A stretch of DNA of 64,000 bases from Anas platyrhynchos (Eukaryota; Chordata; Aves; Anseriformes; Anatidae). Positions 24,235 to 38,670 of the stretch are shown here, one piece after another. The stretch covers positions 101,513,001 through 101,577,000 of the forward strand of contig NC_092588.1 in NCBI RefSeq assembly GCF_047663525.1, given 5' to 3'. Within the stretch, counting starts at the first letter, position 1; every line of letters starts with the position of its first letter. The notes below the pieces were generated by a model. It was not told where the DNA came from and did not search any database. It saw only the letters and a list, made by a program, of their open reading frames with translations. Both the position numbers and the translations under genes were made by a program.

Positions 24235-24970
24235 TCACAGAATCATAGAATATCCCAAGTTGGAAGGGATCCACAAGGATCATTGGGTCCAACTCCTGCC
24301 TCCACACACGAACACCTAAAAATCAAACCCTATGCCTGAAAGGGTTGTCCAAATGCTTCTTAAACTCCAGCAGGCTCGGTGCCATGACTACTTCCTTGGG
24401 GAACTGCCACTTCACTGTCCCAGTGCCCGACCACCCTCTGGGTGCAGACCCTTTCCCTAACCCCCAGCCTGACCCTCCCCTGTCCCAGCTCCATGCCATT
24501 CCCTCGGGTCCTGTCGCTGTCCCCAGAGAGCAGAGCTCAGCGCCTGCCCCTCCGCTCCCCTCGTGAGGGAGCTGCAGGCCGCCATGAGGCCTCCCCTCAG
24601 CCTGCTCTGCTCGGGGCTGAGCAAACCAAGGGACCTCTGCTGCTCCTCATACGTCTTGACCTCTAGGCCCCTCACCATCATTGTAGCCCTTTAATAGTTT
24701 TATGCCTTTCATATGTTGTGGTGCCCAAAGCTACACACAATATTTGAGGTGAGGCCACACAGCAGAGAGTAGACGGGGACAATCCCTTCCCTTGACAGGC
24801 TAGCAGTGCTGTGCCTGATGCGCCCCAGGACATGGCCCCAAAGAGAAGAGAACTGGCCCCAAAATTCAGCCCTGGGAAACCTCACTTGTGACTGGCTGCC
24901 AGCCTAATGTAACACCCTTTACTAAAACACTTTGAGCCCAGCCCATCAGCTGACTGTTCACCTGACTTCC
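24235..24970 (-). mobile_element. CR1 LINE fragment, minus orientation, 5'-truncated and decayed
   Basis: The 3' end is at 24235, where ATCACAGAATCATAGAAT is the reverse complement of the short terminal repeats that close CR1 elements, followed by the conserved stretch reading GGTTGGACC-like on the minus strand. Around 24560-24680 the minus strand encodes a decayed reverse-transcriptase C terminus (GLEVKTYEEQQRSLGLLSPE, compare the family's [20 protein letters not shown]). The 24700-24970 part matches more upstream CR1 sequence on the minus strand. Stops, frameshifts and divergence from the copies near 42 kb show an older insertion. The 5' boundary is uncertain by tens of bases. Confidence 0.88.
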
Positions 24971-27900
24971 AGCACCATAGTGTGTGACCTATGTGTTTAC
25001 AGTCTAAATACACTATTTTAATGTTCTCCCATTTAAACACAGGATATCCATAAACAGTCAAATTATGAACATTTCAAAATCTTGTTCTAATTCAGGACCA
25101 TAATTTCCAATATGCATTTGCGCTGGTCATCACTGTAGATTTTCCTCTGCAGTTGAGCCATCACTGCCATCAATAATCTGTATCTGCATGTTACACGATC
25201 ATGTCTGGAGTACGTGTAGATCAATGTTAATAAATCTGTGTCCCTTGGAATACTTCTAAAGAACTGGCAGAAGGTAATTCATGGATTTTTAAACCTGCTA
25301 GCCAACTTAAATTCACCACCGAGAGTCATTCTTTCCATTGGAAAATTTTTAGGAGACATTGATGGTAAAGAACCTGGATACTGTTTTACAAGAGCTGGTC
25401 AGAGATATTTCAGAAAGTTGTATCTGGATAAGATGTTCCAAAGGATTCTAGGCATTGAAAACTGATTCACTTCCTTCACTGCTCTACCACTGCTGTACAA
25501 GTCATGCACTAATTACAATGCAAGAAGAACTAAGCTATATGTCAAATATTGAAGGAAGTGGATGGTCTTTGCAGAGGAGGAGCTCCTTTTTCTGAATCGA
25601 TGACTTGAATTTGTCACACCATAGTAGCAAACAGAGCTGAGTAAGAGTCTATGAACTTCAATGTCAGCCAAAAAAATAAAAATAAAATAAGTTAAAAAAA
25701 AAATGGTGATTTAAGGGAATTGGTTGATGAACTTACTGGGCTAGTGCCAATTGCAAAGTCATGGAGATTTTGGGGAATGATCAGAAAATTATAAAAAGGG
25801 AGTAGCATTATTTGTTTTTTTCTAAAGTGGAGAAAAAAATTATTGTAATGGTTATCTTCAGGTTTCGGTCTCCTATGGGCCTATAAATTCTATGGGGTAA
25901 GGGTAAGGAGTATATAACAAACATTACCAGACATATATATATATATTTTTATGCACTTGAGTTTTGGAAGTCCTGGGTATTTTCTGACAGATGGACTAGA
26001 ACAATGTTATGAGAACTGAAACTTATCTTGCTTAACAGTTTTTATGTAGAAATTAATCACAACTACTAGGTGGAGGAAGGTGATCAGTGGGATCAAACTC
26101 TCATACTTTTGCAGGAGTAACTTATCCTCTGCTTAATCCCATATAGATAAAGGAATGAGGACGTTTTGACTGTGAAGAAGAACAGAGAGCATTGAGAGTA
26201 AGAGAGACAAACATCTCCTGTGTTGTTACCCTTGCTGACATACTACTCAGCAGCAGGGAAGGTTGTAAGGCAGAAGGCTGGTTGTTTCAAGTAGCCCATT
26301 TAGCCACGTGTAATAAAAATACCATATGTGTCCCTAACTTGAATGTGCTATTATACAGCACTGCAGTACCACAAAATATTTGGGACTTGTGTAGCAGTTC
26401 TTAATAATATCCCTCTTGAAAACCTTATACCAGGTGACTGCAGCACTGGAATAAAAAAGCTAATGTATGGTCTAATTCATGAGTCTGGCAAAGTGTCACT
26501 CTGATCCGCTAGTGCACGTTTATGACTGAAACCTCCAAACAGTTTAAGAAAATCCTAACAAAATCTTGGTAATGAGAAGTGTATGTTTCACCAGAGACTA
26601 TGGATTGTGATTACCCAGACATTTGGCCAGGAGGAGGTAGAGCTCAGTTAAGAAAGTATTATGGGATTGAGAGTGACTGTCTGGTACACCTTTTCTTACA
26701 GTGTAAAAATTACTGAAGCAAAGCCTTGCACCTGGCTGGGGATTTTGTTTAGTCTCCCCTAGCTGGTGACTGGAGTTCATTATTACCTTATTTCAGAAAT
26801 GACTTAAGAAGATCCAAAGATGTGGTCACATTTGATGGGGCAGGGGTGGAGAAAGAGATTTTTTTTTCTTTGTGTTATCATGCTGAAACAGCTGCTTTTG
26901 AAAATACGTGAATGGCAAAAATAAATGTGGAGATCAGTCAATAAATAATCTACTTCTTTTATCCCTGAAAAATAGCTTGTCTACAAGGGAGACAAGCCAG
27001 GACAATATTAATGAAGCTGATGAAAGACAAGAGTTCATAAAGCAGGCACCAGGGTAATCTTATTTAATGACTTTGGCTATCTTGTATAGCATCCCTCCTC
27101 AGGACCTGATTTCTTGGTTATGAATGGCATCAGGAGGATTTGAGAGGATTGAATTTTCTTAGTTCAGATTAGTTTGAGATCTTTAGGAGCAGGATTTAGA
27201 CAGACTACTGTTTCTTTTAGCCCAATGTTGCTAATGAGAGACAAGTACCAAAACCAGAGCAAATACTTTCTGATCTTCAGAGAGATTTCTAGCACACCCT
27301 GCCTCTGTAAGTTGCACATTCACGTATGGTGCACATCTGCCCATGAACACCTCATTCCAGGCTAGTTTTTTACACTTGGAAGACATGGAGAAGAGTTTCA
27401 TTGTCCTGAGTTGAAAAACAAGCAATTCTGTCAGCTGTATACTTCATGCAGCCCAAATTCCTGTGGGTTTCACTTTAGTTTCCTCTTCAACTTCTTTCCT
27501 CATCTCCCATGCCAATAATGCCACCTTATCCCCGGTGTCCCCACCAGGGAGTGAAGGGAGTGAAGAACAGCCACACGCTGCACCTTCCCCTCAGTAGGTC
27601 ACTAATTTCAGTCTCAGCTCTATCCTGATGTTAATCCTTTGCATAGTTTTTAAGATTTTAATGGCCTTGAAAATACATATTCCTCTGGGCCAATTGTTTA
27701 GAAGGTGTTAATGAGGGATGGATACTGATGGCTGCCTGCTGACTGCTGACTGTCACCTAGTAGATAATCTTTGTCCCATGTGGATGTGGAAGGTGTTATA
27801 TTTAGCAGAGCATTGTAACACATGGCACCAAGAGCCAAAGGGATGCACTTCTATGTTATTCTATGCTTCTTTCTGCAGACTGGGGGCATATTTATTCTAC

Positions 27901-30900
27901 AGGAGCCCTTGTAGAAAAATAAACCAACAGCTTATTTTATTTTAATTTCCTGGAAGTCTGTGGCTGGGAAGCAACTTCTTCTTCAGGTTGAGAAATTGCC
28001 CAAAGGTACCTGGGAACTGTGCTATCGAGCTCTGTTTTCTGAAAATTTGGCATATTACTCCTTTTTTTCTATATCTGCTCATCCTGGAGTTCTGGCTTTT
28101 CATTTTAATCTGTTCTGTCCTTAAACATTTGTACCCTCAAGCCTCTATCTGATGCATTTTGTTGAAGTATGTCTTTATTAAAACCTGAAATGGTCTGAAG
28201 GGAACAAACAGTGACAGGAAGGTCGTTTTATGTAAAGTTGTTTAAAGTGAGTACAGAATAGTGTCAAAAACTCATTGGATGAATGGACTTGAGACGAGAG
28301 AAGCTGCTAGTTAGGTAGTCTCAGGGTCTCTAAAGTGACGATATCATGTCTACAGGTAACATATTATTTTTATTTTTGTATTTTTTCCCATGAAAATGCC
28401 AGAGGTTTTAGGGATGAAGAAAACAAAGGCATTTAAAACCAACCTACAAAAACACCACACTGCACTCCTGGCAGAAATCGTCATATGTCGGCCATATGAC
28501 TTCAGATTCTGTGCTTGACCACACGTTTTGCCTATTAACACTGAGTTCTCTGGCTCTTTTTTTCAGTAATCATCAAAACTTAAAAGGAGATTCTCTTGCA
28601 CTGAATAAAATATAGGCCTTCTGTAGGTGGGATGAAACTATTAGATATAAATTTAACAGTAAAGGGTCCTCTTTCTCAAAGATGGAGGAACAAGTTTTAA
28701 CGAGCTGGGTGCGTCAGTGCAATAAATCATTTGATGAGACTTCAGGAAAACTTTGCGCCGTGGCTTGAAGGCGTTCCCAGAAATCAATCCACGTTTCTCC
28801 AGCATGAGATCAAAAGTGTTGTGTTGACCTCATGCTATTGTGTATTGGTGAAGAGCGAGCCACTTGTCTGCTTAAGAAGTTTAAACCTTTTAAAAGGTTC
28901 TGTGGAGTGAGAAGTGTAGTTACAGAACAGTTTGTATGGGGCATGAAAAGTGCTTCGCTGACTTCCCCAGTGCAACTTCTATGGCTGGTTGTGCTGTTAA
29001 AGAGCAGGATGGACAAACTTCTGAAAAAGTCAAAGTAAACTAAAATATGAGTGGTGTATGAAATCTGTTAGTGGGCAAATCTTGCCTGAAAGTGGTGCTG
29101 GAAGATGGAAAAAAATAGTTACAAATCGTGGTGCAATAAATCTTCATGGTAATCAGTGCCCAGAAGGGGTTAGCACGTGGCCTTGTTGCCACACCTTAAC
29201 CTTAAAATGAGCAGAATGACAAGAAACATGGGTACATTACAAAGACATTTTATTACAGTAGCACCTAGAAACCCAGAGATGGGACTTTTCATACTTGACT
29301 TTCAGCATGTGACCAAAAACAGTCCTTGCCTTTAATAACCTATGATAGGAATATAAAACATCAAATGGTTGGTACACCTTGCAAATGGACAGAGGAACAT
29401 AGCCGGGGAGTCTTAACATGCTTTGAAAGCATTATCCTCCAGGGTCGCAATAAACCTGCTGACAATGTAGCAAAAACAGACCCAAATGATACTCGGTGAA
29501 GATGCTACAGGCATTTTGTCCGGCTGCTGCAAGCCTGCTTTCTGGAGCAGAGACCTGAGATTTGTCAGGAGGTAGCACATCCATCACAGTCCCTGAGAAA
29601 ATCCATCCAAACTCGGTTAAATTATCAGCAACAGAAAACTAATGACTTGTTTGAGTCCTAATCTCTCGTTCCCTTTGCCATTAGCCCCAGTCTCAGTGCA
29701 GTTTCAGCTCTAATCTCCTTCCCTTTCCTCTGCCAGAAATCTGCCGCCACACAGACCTGCTGTGCCTCCTAGACCTCCTGTCTCGTTCTCCACCTTGCTT
29801 TAAACGGTGGCTTGTCTTTCCTAGTCCTTATTTCACTCCTTATTTTAGTACCCTCCTCCACTTCCCACCTGATGGGGTTTGTTATCTGCGTTTGAACCAG
29901 ATGGCTCCCTCCTCCCAGCTCCTGGGACCCCGGCCACCGGCTCCCAGCGCGCCTGGGCTCCGCTCCACTGCTTGCCTCCACGCCAGCTTGGGCTTACGGG
30001 AAAGGCCGCTTTTACCCAAGTAATCCTCCAGCAGGATGGCACTTGGGCAGCTTGGCTGTATGCGGGGGCACTGCATGTTCAGTCAGGAGTGTAATTTTTA
30101 GCAATTTGAACTTCTGAAATGTTATTTTCTCTATGTCTGAAACCTGGCCAGGTTTTCTTCTTTGCCTGACTCAAAAGCTCTCCCTGCCAAACTTCAATTT
30201 TCTGTTTCAAAATAGCAAGTCACCTTAGCATTTCAAAGAAAAAAATATACCCAAGTTGTATTCCTCTGATGCCCAAACCAGTATTTCTTTCAGTATTTTC
30301 TTTAGAAACAGATGAACCATTTTGACTGATTTTTTATTTTTTTTTAATTTATTTTTTAAATTTATTATTAAAGATAATCAACCTGCGGCAAACATTCAGC
30401 AGAGGCGGTATCACTCCAAATGGATAATGTTTGGCAAAGCCAGAAGCAACTGTGTCCTATAATGCAAAGTGTCAGTCAGCCTTAACTGGGCAATGCTAGA
30501 GGCTTTGTATAAAAGAGCAGGCCTGAAGAAACATAAATTTCCATGTCACACAGTTTAGGATTTCGGGGGACTGTACAAAGAAGGAGAGCCAAACGTTGCT
30601 CCAGTTTTTCTGAAAAAAAAAAAGAAAAAAAAAAAAAGAAAATGAAATTAAAAGCTGCAGAAATGTGTTGTTTTACATCTGCTTTGTTCTTATTTTATAG
30701 GGGCAGCTTAAAATTTCAAAGCTATCCTGCCTGTGTTTTTTTTAAAGCTTTTTATGTCCTGAGGCAATTTAGCTACTGAAACAGCATGAGGTGCTGTGAG
30801 CGCTCATGGCTTTCAAGAAAGTAAAAAGTTGTCAAGTTTCAGGTTTTAATTAGGTAAATTACTTTGTTCCCTTGGCTTAGACACTTGTATGAGAGCCTGC

Positions 30901-33900
30901 ATGTTTGGTTAACAGGTTAATAACACTTTCAGTGTTTGCACCATGGTCCTTAATGCTGTGTGTGGGTTTTATTATTTCGCTCCCACCTCCCTTCATTTCA
31001 TATGAAACCTTGCACGAGGGGCAGGCGATTGAAATCTCATCCCTTTCAATTCATTAGGAACTTTTTCAAAATACAGCTGTCTTCAAGCCCACCTTCTTAG
31101 CCCCAGCTGGGAGAACTCATCTTTCCCCTACCTGAAATACCCTTCTCACCTGAATTGTCCTCCGACATGTGGCCCTTAATGATTAAAAAGATGGAGACTT
31201 TCACAGAATACACGAGAGTCTGAAAATCTAATTAGATGTGATGTGTTCTATTAGATTGGTTTTATGCACAGCTACTAAACTCATTGCAAAGTCATTATTA
31301 GTTTCAACAGAGCCCCCCCAGTGCAACATCTGCTTTCTCAGAGGCTGTGTTCAAAGCCTCTTGTGCTCAAAGCGAAGGACTTCCACCAGTTTGAGCTGTG
31401 TCCTTCATTTACAACTGCTTTTAGAGAAATGATCGTGTTGTTGGTCATGCAAATCAACAGTCCTGACCGGCTGTCCTCGGTTTTGCTGCCATGGCCATAA
31501 AAGTGCAGTTTGTGTCACAGCCCTGTCCTGCCACACGATTTTCATAGCCCTGGGGGCTCTGACGGATGACCTCTGCTGTGGAATTCAGTGTTTGGAAGTT
31601 TGTCTGCTTTTTGCTCCACTTCCACAACTTTACCCCACTTGGGTAATAAAACGTATTACTTCCTTCTTCAAATCCCACCTCTTTTATACCCTTAGGCCAC
31701 CGGTTTTGCAATGCTTGGTGCTATGACAACACCTTTGTTACAACTGCTGCCTTTCCCTGTGACGCAGCTCGGTGACACAGCAACAAAGCATAACTGATGT
31801 GCAGAAAAGGTCGAAAAGTGTCTTGGCTGATCTTTGCTATCGTAGTCCCAGAGCATCATAAACAGCTTTTAATCTTCATACACTCCCAAAAGGCAGTTCA
31901 TTCTGGTTCAGCACTGGCAGTTGAAATCACAGATGGTGTTTTTAAGCCACCTGTTTAAGTACAGCCCTGGCAAGCTTCCCCCTTTTCCTGGAAGCCACGT
32001 CATTTATGTTCAATGCAGTGGCGAGTTCCCTCTCCCCATCCTTAGTCACTTCAGCTCAGACCTGTGTCACCCTCCTGGCTCTTTCTCCCTGAGACTTTAA
32101 GTCTGATGTGTGCAAAAATCCCTGTCCCTATCCTCAAACTCTGAGTCAGAGAAGTAGCATCTTTGTTTACAGGTGTGGCTTTAAGAAAAGGAGCACGCAG
32201 CTGGCTTGTCCAAGGAAAATCTGTGGTCCAGTCTATTGTCATAGCATCAGCCCAAGTCCCAAAGTTGAACCTCCTACCTTTATGTGAATCTGCAATGACT
32301 TCCCTTTGGATAAATGCAGCACCAGTATTGATATCTTACAGTGTTATGTGTCTTCACCCTCATTTGTGTCCTAATTTTAAAGCCTGACGCTATGGGCTTA
32401 AACTGGGCACGACGCACACTTTCCTCCTCCTCCTCTCCCAGCTGGTATTTCTGGACACCTGGTTTCGTGGCAATTCTTAGTTTAAACCATGACAATGACA
32501 CTCTAAAATTAGTGTCTTTTTTAGGACTTGATCCAGTTATCATTTGCTACCAGGTGTACTGCTTAATACCATGACAAGTCTCATTTCAGAAAACAAAATG
32601 ACTGCAACCATCTCATAGTTCCTTCTTTTTCTGGAAAATCAAAGCAGCACTCATCTTAGAGTACACGGTCACTAGTAAAAGGCATCGTTTTCCTTTTGAA
32701 ACACTTGAGATGTGCTATTATTTCACTTCTGGTTGGAAGGCAGGCTGCTGAGAACTACCATCAGCTCTCATTTGCTAGATTGTAAGACTGGTGAAATGTA
32801 ATGTAGTTTTGCAAATGTACTTTCCACAAAGACAACTTGCTTGGTATATCCATAAGGAAGAGTCAGAGCAACCCCGTATGTGGAAATGTATTCATGTCGA
32901 GTCCCTTCCTTTAAGCCCTGTGCATCAGGCAAAATAAAGGACCATGCTGCCAAAACAAGTTAGTATAAATACAGGGTATGTGACAGCAGCTAGTTTGGAG
33001 ATGTCTGTATGGTACTTCTGTCTGTTGCTGACCAGCTTTGCTGTGCAGGGACTGCAACTGGTCTTGCAATCTTCTTGTACCTGCAGTGTCTTGTAGGTAA
33101 AATAGTCTCTTACCTGTCGTAGCCTGCACATCCCTTTTCTGTTCCTACGCTCTGCATTGGCAGCTTCCCTGCTAGTGAGAATTCATGTTTATATGCCTCA
33201 GTAGCACCAGTGGTTAAACACATGGATGTTGAGATATAACATATACTCAGCAAGTGAGCTGGATTTGAGTGGTGGGACCGAGTTGGCTGTAGCTCAATAG
33301 CATATATGATAGAACATGTGTCTGCTGAGTGTCAGCCCCACGCAGGCACAGTTAAGGAAACCACTTGGCCAGGGTATGCAATTCCAAAGCATAAAACCAG
33401 ACTCCTCTTTTTTCTTTTTGCCAGACAAAACCCGTGAGTCACTGTCTGGTGAAGACCAGCAGGGTTTACTAGCAGACACTCCAGCCCTTAGGGCCTCACA
33501 CTGGCATCTGGAGCTGCCCCTGGGGAACAAACCAACTATCCTGACCTCCCTCAAAAGACAGCGTGACCTGTGCCAGGGCAGACTGTACATTCAGGGCATA
33601 ACAATGTAGCTTGGAAACTCTGTAGGTCATGGTCTTAATGGTTTCTTTAACTACCTACAGAAAAATGGTTTTGTCTGAGAACCTTTCTCTTGGAGGCAAT
33701 TCAGTTTTTACCCACTTCTGTTAATCCTTTTTGACAGTTCCAGTTGTTCCTTGCACAGAAATTAAATAGTCAAAGCAGTTGTGTGTATTTAACAGTAATC
33801 CCAAGTGAAAACAATTCTTTGTATTTCATCCCTGTGCAAGAAATGGGTGTGGAGACACTTCCACACTCCTCATCTCATCCTCCATGCCTCACCCATGCAA

Positions 33901-36426
33901 GAATCTGCTGTTTGGATTTCTCCATGAATTTGGCTCTTGATTCTGCAGTGAGATCTTTGTGGGGTGGCCCTGTCCAGGCAAGGAGCCTCTCTAAATTCAG
34001 CAAAGCTGGATGTGAAAACATGAGCACATCTGTGCAGACTGACATGCAAGGGAGGGGACCTTCTTCACCTTCATATCTAACAGATCGGTGGGCAAGATTT
34101 TCTGTAGGTAATTGCATCTGCTTGTGTTAAATCTGCTCAAGACAACTTATTTTACACAAAGTGGTGCAATAGCCTCCCTACTACAAGAGGGCAGGTGGGC
34201 TGAGTGTGTCCATGTCAAAGAATGTTTTGTATGGAGCAGTCAATTGAATGGTGAAGGATAAGGGGGCATGTTTTCTGTTTGTGACAGATTATTATTGGGT
34301 TTGCTCTTAGGTGTCGTGTAACTTTGTGTGTTCCTAACTGGGTGTGGGGACCTGCTCAGAACCTAGCTGAGAAGAGAGCTAGGTGCTGTCACAGCCCATG
34401 CCCAAGAGAACATCACAGAGTAGGAAGGGACATACTTATACAGAGAAGGGACAGGGCGATCAGATGCCTTGCTTAGTGTTATGCAGAAGGCTTCTGTAGC
34501 AGGAATGAAAAGCATGTGTCACAGTTTAATATCTTTTGAAGATCAGGTTATTTCTGAGTAAAATAGAAGCTAAACTATATTTTCTCAGTGGTCTGTAATG
34601 CCACCCATTTACCACTGCATCAAAACTCTCAAAACTTATGAACTGTGGCAGCGGGGAGGCAGAAGGGGAAAACATCTTCAAATGTCTCTATTGAAAGTAC
34701 CTGGATCTACAAAATAGAAGAGAATAGACAGAAAAATTGACTTAATGAGCTTTAAACATGGTAGTTGAATATAAAATTTAGTTTTTGAGGCTGCCATTTT
34801 GAATTGAGCTCATGACAGTGTGCATTAAAAAATGTTAATGTTTGACAAGTTCTGGAGAAACTGGGGACTACCTTCCCATTTTAAGTAGTGAAATGTTCCT
34901 TCTCCATAATGTGCATTGCAAAATTTTGTACGTTGCATCCCTGTAGGACAAGAATTGGAGGAGCATGAAGACTATTATGGATAGGCCTGGAAACATTCAT
35001 GTTTGCAAGATACAATTGATCATGCTGTACTTGATCTGGGGAATAAGTAAGAAGTCTCTGGTCTGAAGGGGTGTCACTATACTGCTTTTTAGGGGTATTC
35101 CGATCCTTCCCAGGAGAGAGAGATGGAAAAGAAATCAGCATTTCAATTGAAAAGTAATCAGCAATATGAAAATCCTTGGCATACCTCTCCAGGTTTTCAT
35201 GCTGCAGTGAACTACAAATAATCCTCATCCATGTGATCCTGCTCAAGCTGCAGCCTTGCATCCTTCCTCGGTGCATGGGACAAATTGAGATGCTGAGGAG
35301 GTGTTCACTCTCCTCATCACCATTGCTTGCAGTGATGTATGAGCTGCTTCACGCTGGTGGAGGGAGTGCGAGGACACTGCTGAATGAGCTAGTCTGTGCT
35401 CTTATCACTCCGGCCTCATGCGGGCTATATCCTTCTCAGAACAGTGAAGGCTAAGAGCACAGGCCATGAACCCTAAGTGGCTTAGGAGCAGCTCAAAACC
35501 ACACGGAGATTTTTTAAGTAGGTGTCCCTCTGTGTATCGCTGCTGGCTGAAAACACGCTCACTCCAGCTTAACCGGAGTGGGAGACAGAAGAAATGCCTC
35601 TGCGTTTGCACAGAAGAGGAATGTCAATGTTCCCGCTGATTGGATTTATACAGAAAGGACCTTCCAGACTCAGAAGATCAGGGCACGGAGCACAGACCCT
35701 TCCCTCACACATCTCCTACTGGCTTTCTTCCAGATAAACTTTACCACAGCATCAAGGCAAATACAAATACATAGCAAGTGCATAGGAGCTGGTGGAAGTC
35801 CCCTTCAAAGTGTATCAGTCACCAAGGAAAATGCTGTGCTGGGCATCATGTTCCACCCTGGCAAACTGTCTCATTGCTTAAAAGGGTGAGGGAAGGGATG
35901 TGAAACCATTACAGGGTCTTTTGTTGAAGGAAATGGCTGATTCCCTAAGCATTGGAATTTATTGATTTTGTACTTGTACATTTTATAGAATTTTGTATGA
36001 TTTTAAGTAAATAATGAGAACCTAGTTACCAAATTACCCCGTACCATTACTGATGACACTTAATCTCCAGCATTAAATACATATATTCACATTCATACAT
36101 GCACACATGCATCCCTGTTTTACTGGTTAGCACTGTTGTTCTCACAGCCAGTTGCCATGGCATTGCATGCTTTTATTAATAATGTAGGTTAATAGGTTGA
36201 GGAATGGAACTGCACATGCTCACAATTCCAAATAACACATTTATAAATTGGTCTTTAATTAGAAGCAGTAATTTAGCATTTCCTGGCCTTTTGTCAGAGA
36301 ACTTAAAAATCATTGTGCTTTTAAAAAGCATTTTAGGTGGGGCCCAATAAGCACAAAAAACACATCAGGGATTGCAGGGGCGCTTTGTGATAGGAAGAGG
36401 CAGGTGTGGTTACGGTTTAGCGGGTA
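24971..36426. other. Intergenic DNA, no gene seen
   Basis: About 11 kb without a supported gene. It contains an A/T-rich tract (30335-30370), an A/G tract (30611-30645) and a short CpG cluster (29930-30070). All open frames are under 130 codons and without recognisable domains. Confidence 0.55.
30611..30645. repeat. A-rich tract with G interruptions
   Basis: Runs of A separated by single G residues form an uninterrupted purine tract of about 35 bases. Confidence 0.8.
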
Positions 36427-36500
36427 GGAGATGAAGAAAGGGTGTAGGTGAGGTGATTTGCTTGGAATTACATAGGAGATTTTACTTTGGGAGGGACATT
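36427..36500 (-). repeat. Possible MIR/CORE-SINE-like remnant, minus orientation
   Basis: GGAGATGAAGAAAGGGTGTAG, then GAGGTGATTTGCTTGGAATT and ACATAGGAG, follow the order of the reverse-complement MIR CORE (GATGAGGAAACTGAGGCAC, AGTGACTTGCCCAAGGTCAC, ACAG). The match is weaker than at 9236 or 44770. Confidence 0.45.
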
Positions 36501-38546
36501 AGAAGGCAAATGCCTGCCATCCAGGCTGGAAGTTGCAAGCCTGTCTTTTGTCTGAATCAAATATGCTTAATTTATCACAAACTAGGATGTTTCTGTCCTT
36601 AGCTGAAACACAGCCCTACAGAAAATGCCAGCTAACTTAGTTACCAAGCAGCAATCTTGGTTTAAAAAAGCAGTAAGGTCTCTCAGCAGTCTGTGCAGCC
36701 TCTGCTCTGTTACTTTTCTCTCCTGATACCTGTGCACAGAGCCACTCATGCCTACCTCCATATCAAGCAAACAGCTGCCTGCAACTGATTGTAGCCTGAC
36801 CTTCGTGCCTGATGTGATGAGTCCTGCAGCTCCATAGGTTTTAAGCACATAAACTGGCCTGCACATCTCTGAAATATTTATGGAATAGAGTAAAATAAGA
36901 ATATTTTTCTGAAAGAGAAGACCAAGAAAATACTTCCTCTCTCTTTCACGTTAGAGCACAAGACTATACTGACTTGGCATGGCTCACAGCATCAGAGGGC
37001 TGTATTTCTGACAGCTTACTCAGCAAATGAACAACAGAGATGAACATAAGCTGTCAGTGAAATAACCACCTGGTTGTTTGTTCAGAGGTAATGTGTTGAG
37101 AGCTGATGTCTACTGCTTGGGCATCTGTCACTGAAGACATTAAGCTCCTCGGGGATGGTAGCACCTTACTCTTTCGCAGTAAATAAAGAGGATGCTCTTG
37201 TACATCTTGTTCTCTGCTCCTCTGCACCATCTTGCAACTGAGCTTCCATACTGAAGAGACAGAGCAGCAGCAGCAAAGAATAGAGAAGGAAGGTCTGGAG
37301 GATGTCGCAGCATAGGCTACTTTTTCTCTATTCCCAGGAACTATTTTACATTACAGCTGCATATATGATATAAAACCTGCTTATGGAGGGAATGATTTGT
37401 CTTTTTGGTGTCTTCTTTAGCCTTTGTCATGAACATGATGACATGTAGGTAGAAATTGTGTTCATAAGCCCTGCCTACAATCGGGTCTTTGAACATTGCC
37501 CTCTCCGTTCTTGTTGTGGGTACTGCTGATGTTGGCTGCCTATACAATGCACATAAAGCCATTTCTCAGCTATTCAGGAATGCTGTCAACAAAGGAGAAT
37601 ATCGCTTATGGGGCAGCAAAGATAAAAGTTACAATGCCTGACCAAAAGGTGTCATCTCAGAGAGGAAAACTGCAGTGCAGTCTCTCAAACAGATGGATGA
37701 TATTTGGGTGATTTTGTGTTTAAAAGAAAAGATTTATTTAATTCATCAAAGACATTGTTCCTGATAATGAATGTAATTACAACAGTGGATGTTTCCAGTC
37801 CTTCTCCTAATACTGCAATTTCTGAGTAGAAAAGCAAAACCAGATCTGCAACAGTACTAGTAGCTGCCTTCTACTACTAGAGAAATGTTGCTTAACTGTC
37901 AGGTAGTTTATGAAAGAGGAAAACATAATTTTAAATACCTAAGACATTTTTTAGAATAAAGTCCTTTAAAATCCCTTATATTGAAAGCATCTGATACCTA
38001 TAGCATTTTGCTCTGGCAAAAGGGCTAAAGAAGTGATGTGAAGGATGTGTCATTGGTGCAAGATATACAAATTGGAAAAAAGGAAATAAATTAATAGAAG
38101 ATAATGGAGACTGAAGTTCTATATGACTTCTTCATCCTGAAGTAGCTTTTGAAAGAGAGTAAATAAATCCTGTTGTATGAGCATATGAACTATTAAAAAA
38201 AATAAATCAGCATTGCCAGGATTGGGAAATAGATGACATGTAAAGAGAGGTTTCAGTGATTATCTGTTAAGGAAAAGAACAGCCAGATCATCCTCATGGC
38301 AGGAGTTCACTAGCTGAGAGCTAGGTGAGCAGGAGCATATTAACATTATCTTTCTTCAGCCTATGACTCTTTGCTTGTTTCCATTCTATATCTCTTCACA
38401 TTATGAACATCACTTTCTAGTGCTTTGATAGGATCAGCTGAGAAGCATGATTATGGGCAATGTAGTAAAACAGCTTTCTACTCTCCATGTGTAAGATCTG
38501 CTCCTGGCAATACTGTTTTGCTTGGCTGTAGTTGACGGATGCAAAC
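36501..38546. other. Intergenic DNA, no gene seen
   Basis: No open frame above 100 codons and no recognised repeat before the TTTTA microsatellite. Confidence 0.55.
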
Positions 38547-38670
38547 TTTTATTTTATTTTATTTTATTTTATTTTATTATTTTATTTTATTTTATTTTAT
38601 TTTATTTTATTTTATTTTATTTTATTTTATTTTATTTTATTTTATTTTATTTTATTATTTTATTTTATTA
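38547..38670. repeat. (TTTTA)n microsatellite, about 124 bp
   Basis: About 25 pentamer units, interrupted twice by a shortened ATT unit. The apparent Phe/Ile/Leu/Tyr-rich open frame across it is only the repeat being translated. Confidence 0.95.

Noticed and set aside
33280..33330. GGCTGTAGCTCAATAGCA, reminiscent of a tRNA D arm
   Set aside because: No matching acceptor stem, anticodon arm or B box follows.
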